In this document: piece after piece, positions 25,984-26,675 of the stretch
Numbering within the stretch: position 1 is the first letter of the stretch
Layout: the number at the start of each line of letters is the position of its first letter
DNA from: JAZKFP01 sp040386355
Lineage (GTDB): Bacteria; Pseudomonadota; Gammaproteobacteria; Pseudomonadales; UBA6940
DNA length: 26,675 bases
Direction: 5' to 3'
Assembly: GCA_040386355.1 (NCBI GenBank)
Contig: JAZKFP010000204.1
Coordinates: 1-26,675 of the forward strand
Position numbers and translations under genes: made by a program
The notes under the pieces: model-generated
What the model was told of the DNA's origin: nothing
The model's database searches: none
What the model saw: the letters and a program-made list of their open reading frames with translations, nothing else

Positions 25984-26675
25984 TTAAGATAATTTACGTA
26001 AATCACTCAATTGAAAAGGTTGGTGGGTGGTAGGGTCGGATCCGTGTCTAATCCACCATCTTACTAAATCATCTCTTTCAAATACTTGAGCTTTGCTAGC
26101 ATTAGGAGTAATTAAAAAAATAGGATTTTTCAAATTTTTAAAAGGTTCTTGACTGATGACACAAAATGCTTCATCGACTAACGATTTTGCATTTTTTGCT
26201 AATCCATTCCAATTAAAATTTAAAGCGTTTTGTTTACGATAACGTTGTTGAGTTATTTGCTCTTGTTGCGAGTCTTTAAACCTATGATTGTAATGAAACT
26301 CTATTCCATACGGGTCCATCATCACCAATTCATAAACCATATTCGAAGATAATCCTGTGCCTTCAAGGTGGATATGCCGAACCCCGCCATCGTGTCGAGT
26401 TCCTAATTCAATAATCCACTGAGGTAATTGATTTAAACCATGGCACTCTTGAAAATCAATGTCGCCAAAAGAAGTAATATGCTGAGGTAACTTATTTAAT
26501 TTGTAGCATTCTTTAAGAATCAAATTTCCTTCAACATGAACGTTTTCAGATAAAGCACCTAAATTAACGCATCTTGTGAAATCAGCATCTCCATAAATAA
26601 TAAAATTCATGAAGTTTTTTAAAGAAGTGCAATGGGAAATATTTGAATCTCCATACACAGTAACACTACTTATTT
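25984..26675 (-). CDS. Leucine-rich-repeat/U-box protein, candidate E3 ubiquitin ligase effector (5'-truncated)
   Basis: The reading frame is open to the right edge, so the N-terminus lies outside; an internal GTG at 26658 is not a convincing start. The visible ~230 residues show two regions. First, at least four repeats of 20-22 residues with pattern GDxxFxxCxxLxxLPxx (for example GDADFTRCVNLGAL, GNLILKECYKLNKLP, GDIDFQECHGLNQLP), a leucine-rich-repeat-like solenoid, then HIHLEGTGLSS. Second, after a Gln-rich linker (QQEQITQQR), a C-terminal domain (25984-26175) with CVISQEPFKNLKNP, VFERDDLVRWWIRHG and SDPTTHQPF. This matches the U-box order CPIS.E...DP, YER..I..W...G and P.T...L, which recruits ubiquitin E2 enzymes without zinc. 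U-box proteins are eukaryotic; bacterial examples such as Legionella LubX and GobX are host-directed effectors. An effector role is inference; no secretion system is seen here. Confidence 0.7.
   Translation of the reverse strand, partial: ISSVTVYGDSNISHCTSLKNFMNFIIYGDADFTRCVNLGALSENVHVEGNLILKECYKLNKLPQHITSFGDIDFQECHGLNQLPQWIIELGTRHDGGVRHIHLEGTGLSSNMVYELVMMDPYGIEFHYNHRFKDSQQEQITQQRYRKQNALNFNWNGLAKNAKSLVDEAFCVISQEPFKNLKNPIFLITPNASKAQVFERDDLVRWWIRHGSDPTTHQPFQLSDLRKLS

Noticed and set aside
1..26675. CRISPR arrays, tRNA or rRNA genes
   Set aside because: No regularly spaced repeats and no tRNA cloverleaf or rRNA-like stretch was seen in any intergenic region.

Overview
The window is ordinary AT-rich bacterial chromosome from a gammaproteobacterium. 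EpmB, FimX, PilY1, Cho, ClpB, RF3, omega, SpoT, RidA, GcvT and a split transhydrogenase all read as gammaproteobacterial orthologues. The low GC, the proton-translocating transhydrogenase with a split alpha subunit, and a eukaryote-like LRR/U-box protein at the right edge suggest a host-associated member of the Legionellales/Coxiellaceae type. That placement is inference from gene content; no 16S or tRNA gene is present to fix it.

Layout. 1-680: 3' part of epmB (EF-P lysine modification). 820-8174: a cyclic-di-GMP/type IV pilus locus, with a PilZ-like protein and FimX in tandem, facing a PilY1 adhesin gene across a short AT-rich hairpin. 8308-12421: cho (DNA repair endonuclease), a flavin/PLP-oxidase-fold stress protein and clpB, with a very strong bidirectional terminator after cho and a sigma-32-like promoter before clpB. 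12422-15221: a decayed accessory island holding competing inverted repeats, remnants of an unknown ORF, a broken SIR2-like gene and a broken HTH/Fic pair (mobile mystery A/B type). 15372-19628: prfC, rpoZ, spoT (termination, transcription, stringent response). 19789-21422: ridA and gcvT. 21487-21577: a paired palindromic dispersed repeat between convergent genes. 21645-22865: acetyl-CoA acetyltransferase. 23091-25979: pntAA-pntAB-pntB operon. 25984 to the right edge: 3' part of an LRR/U-box gene on the minus strand.

How parts fit together. The PilZ-like protein and FimX are both expected to sense c-di-GMP, and PilY1 is a pilus-tip/assembly factor, so 820-8174 looks like one functional module controlling surface attachment. 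The housekeeping genes (clpB, prfC, rpoZ, spoT, gcvT, pnt) show no signs of decay. The island between clpB and prfC carries in-frame TAA codons and homopolymer indels, as expected for a neutralised mobile or defence cargo. The most striking item is the LRR/U-box protein, a candidate host-directed E3 ubiquitin ligase effector.
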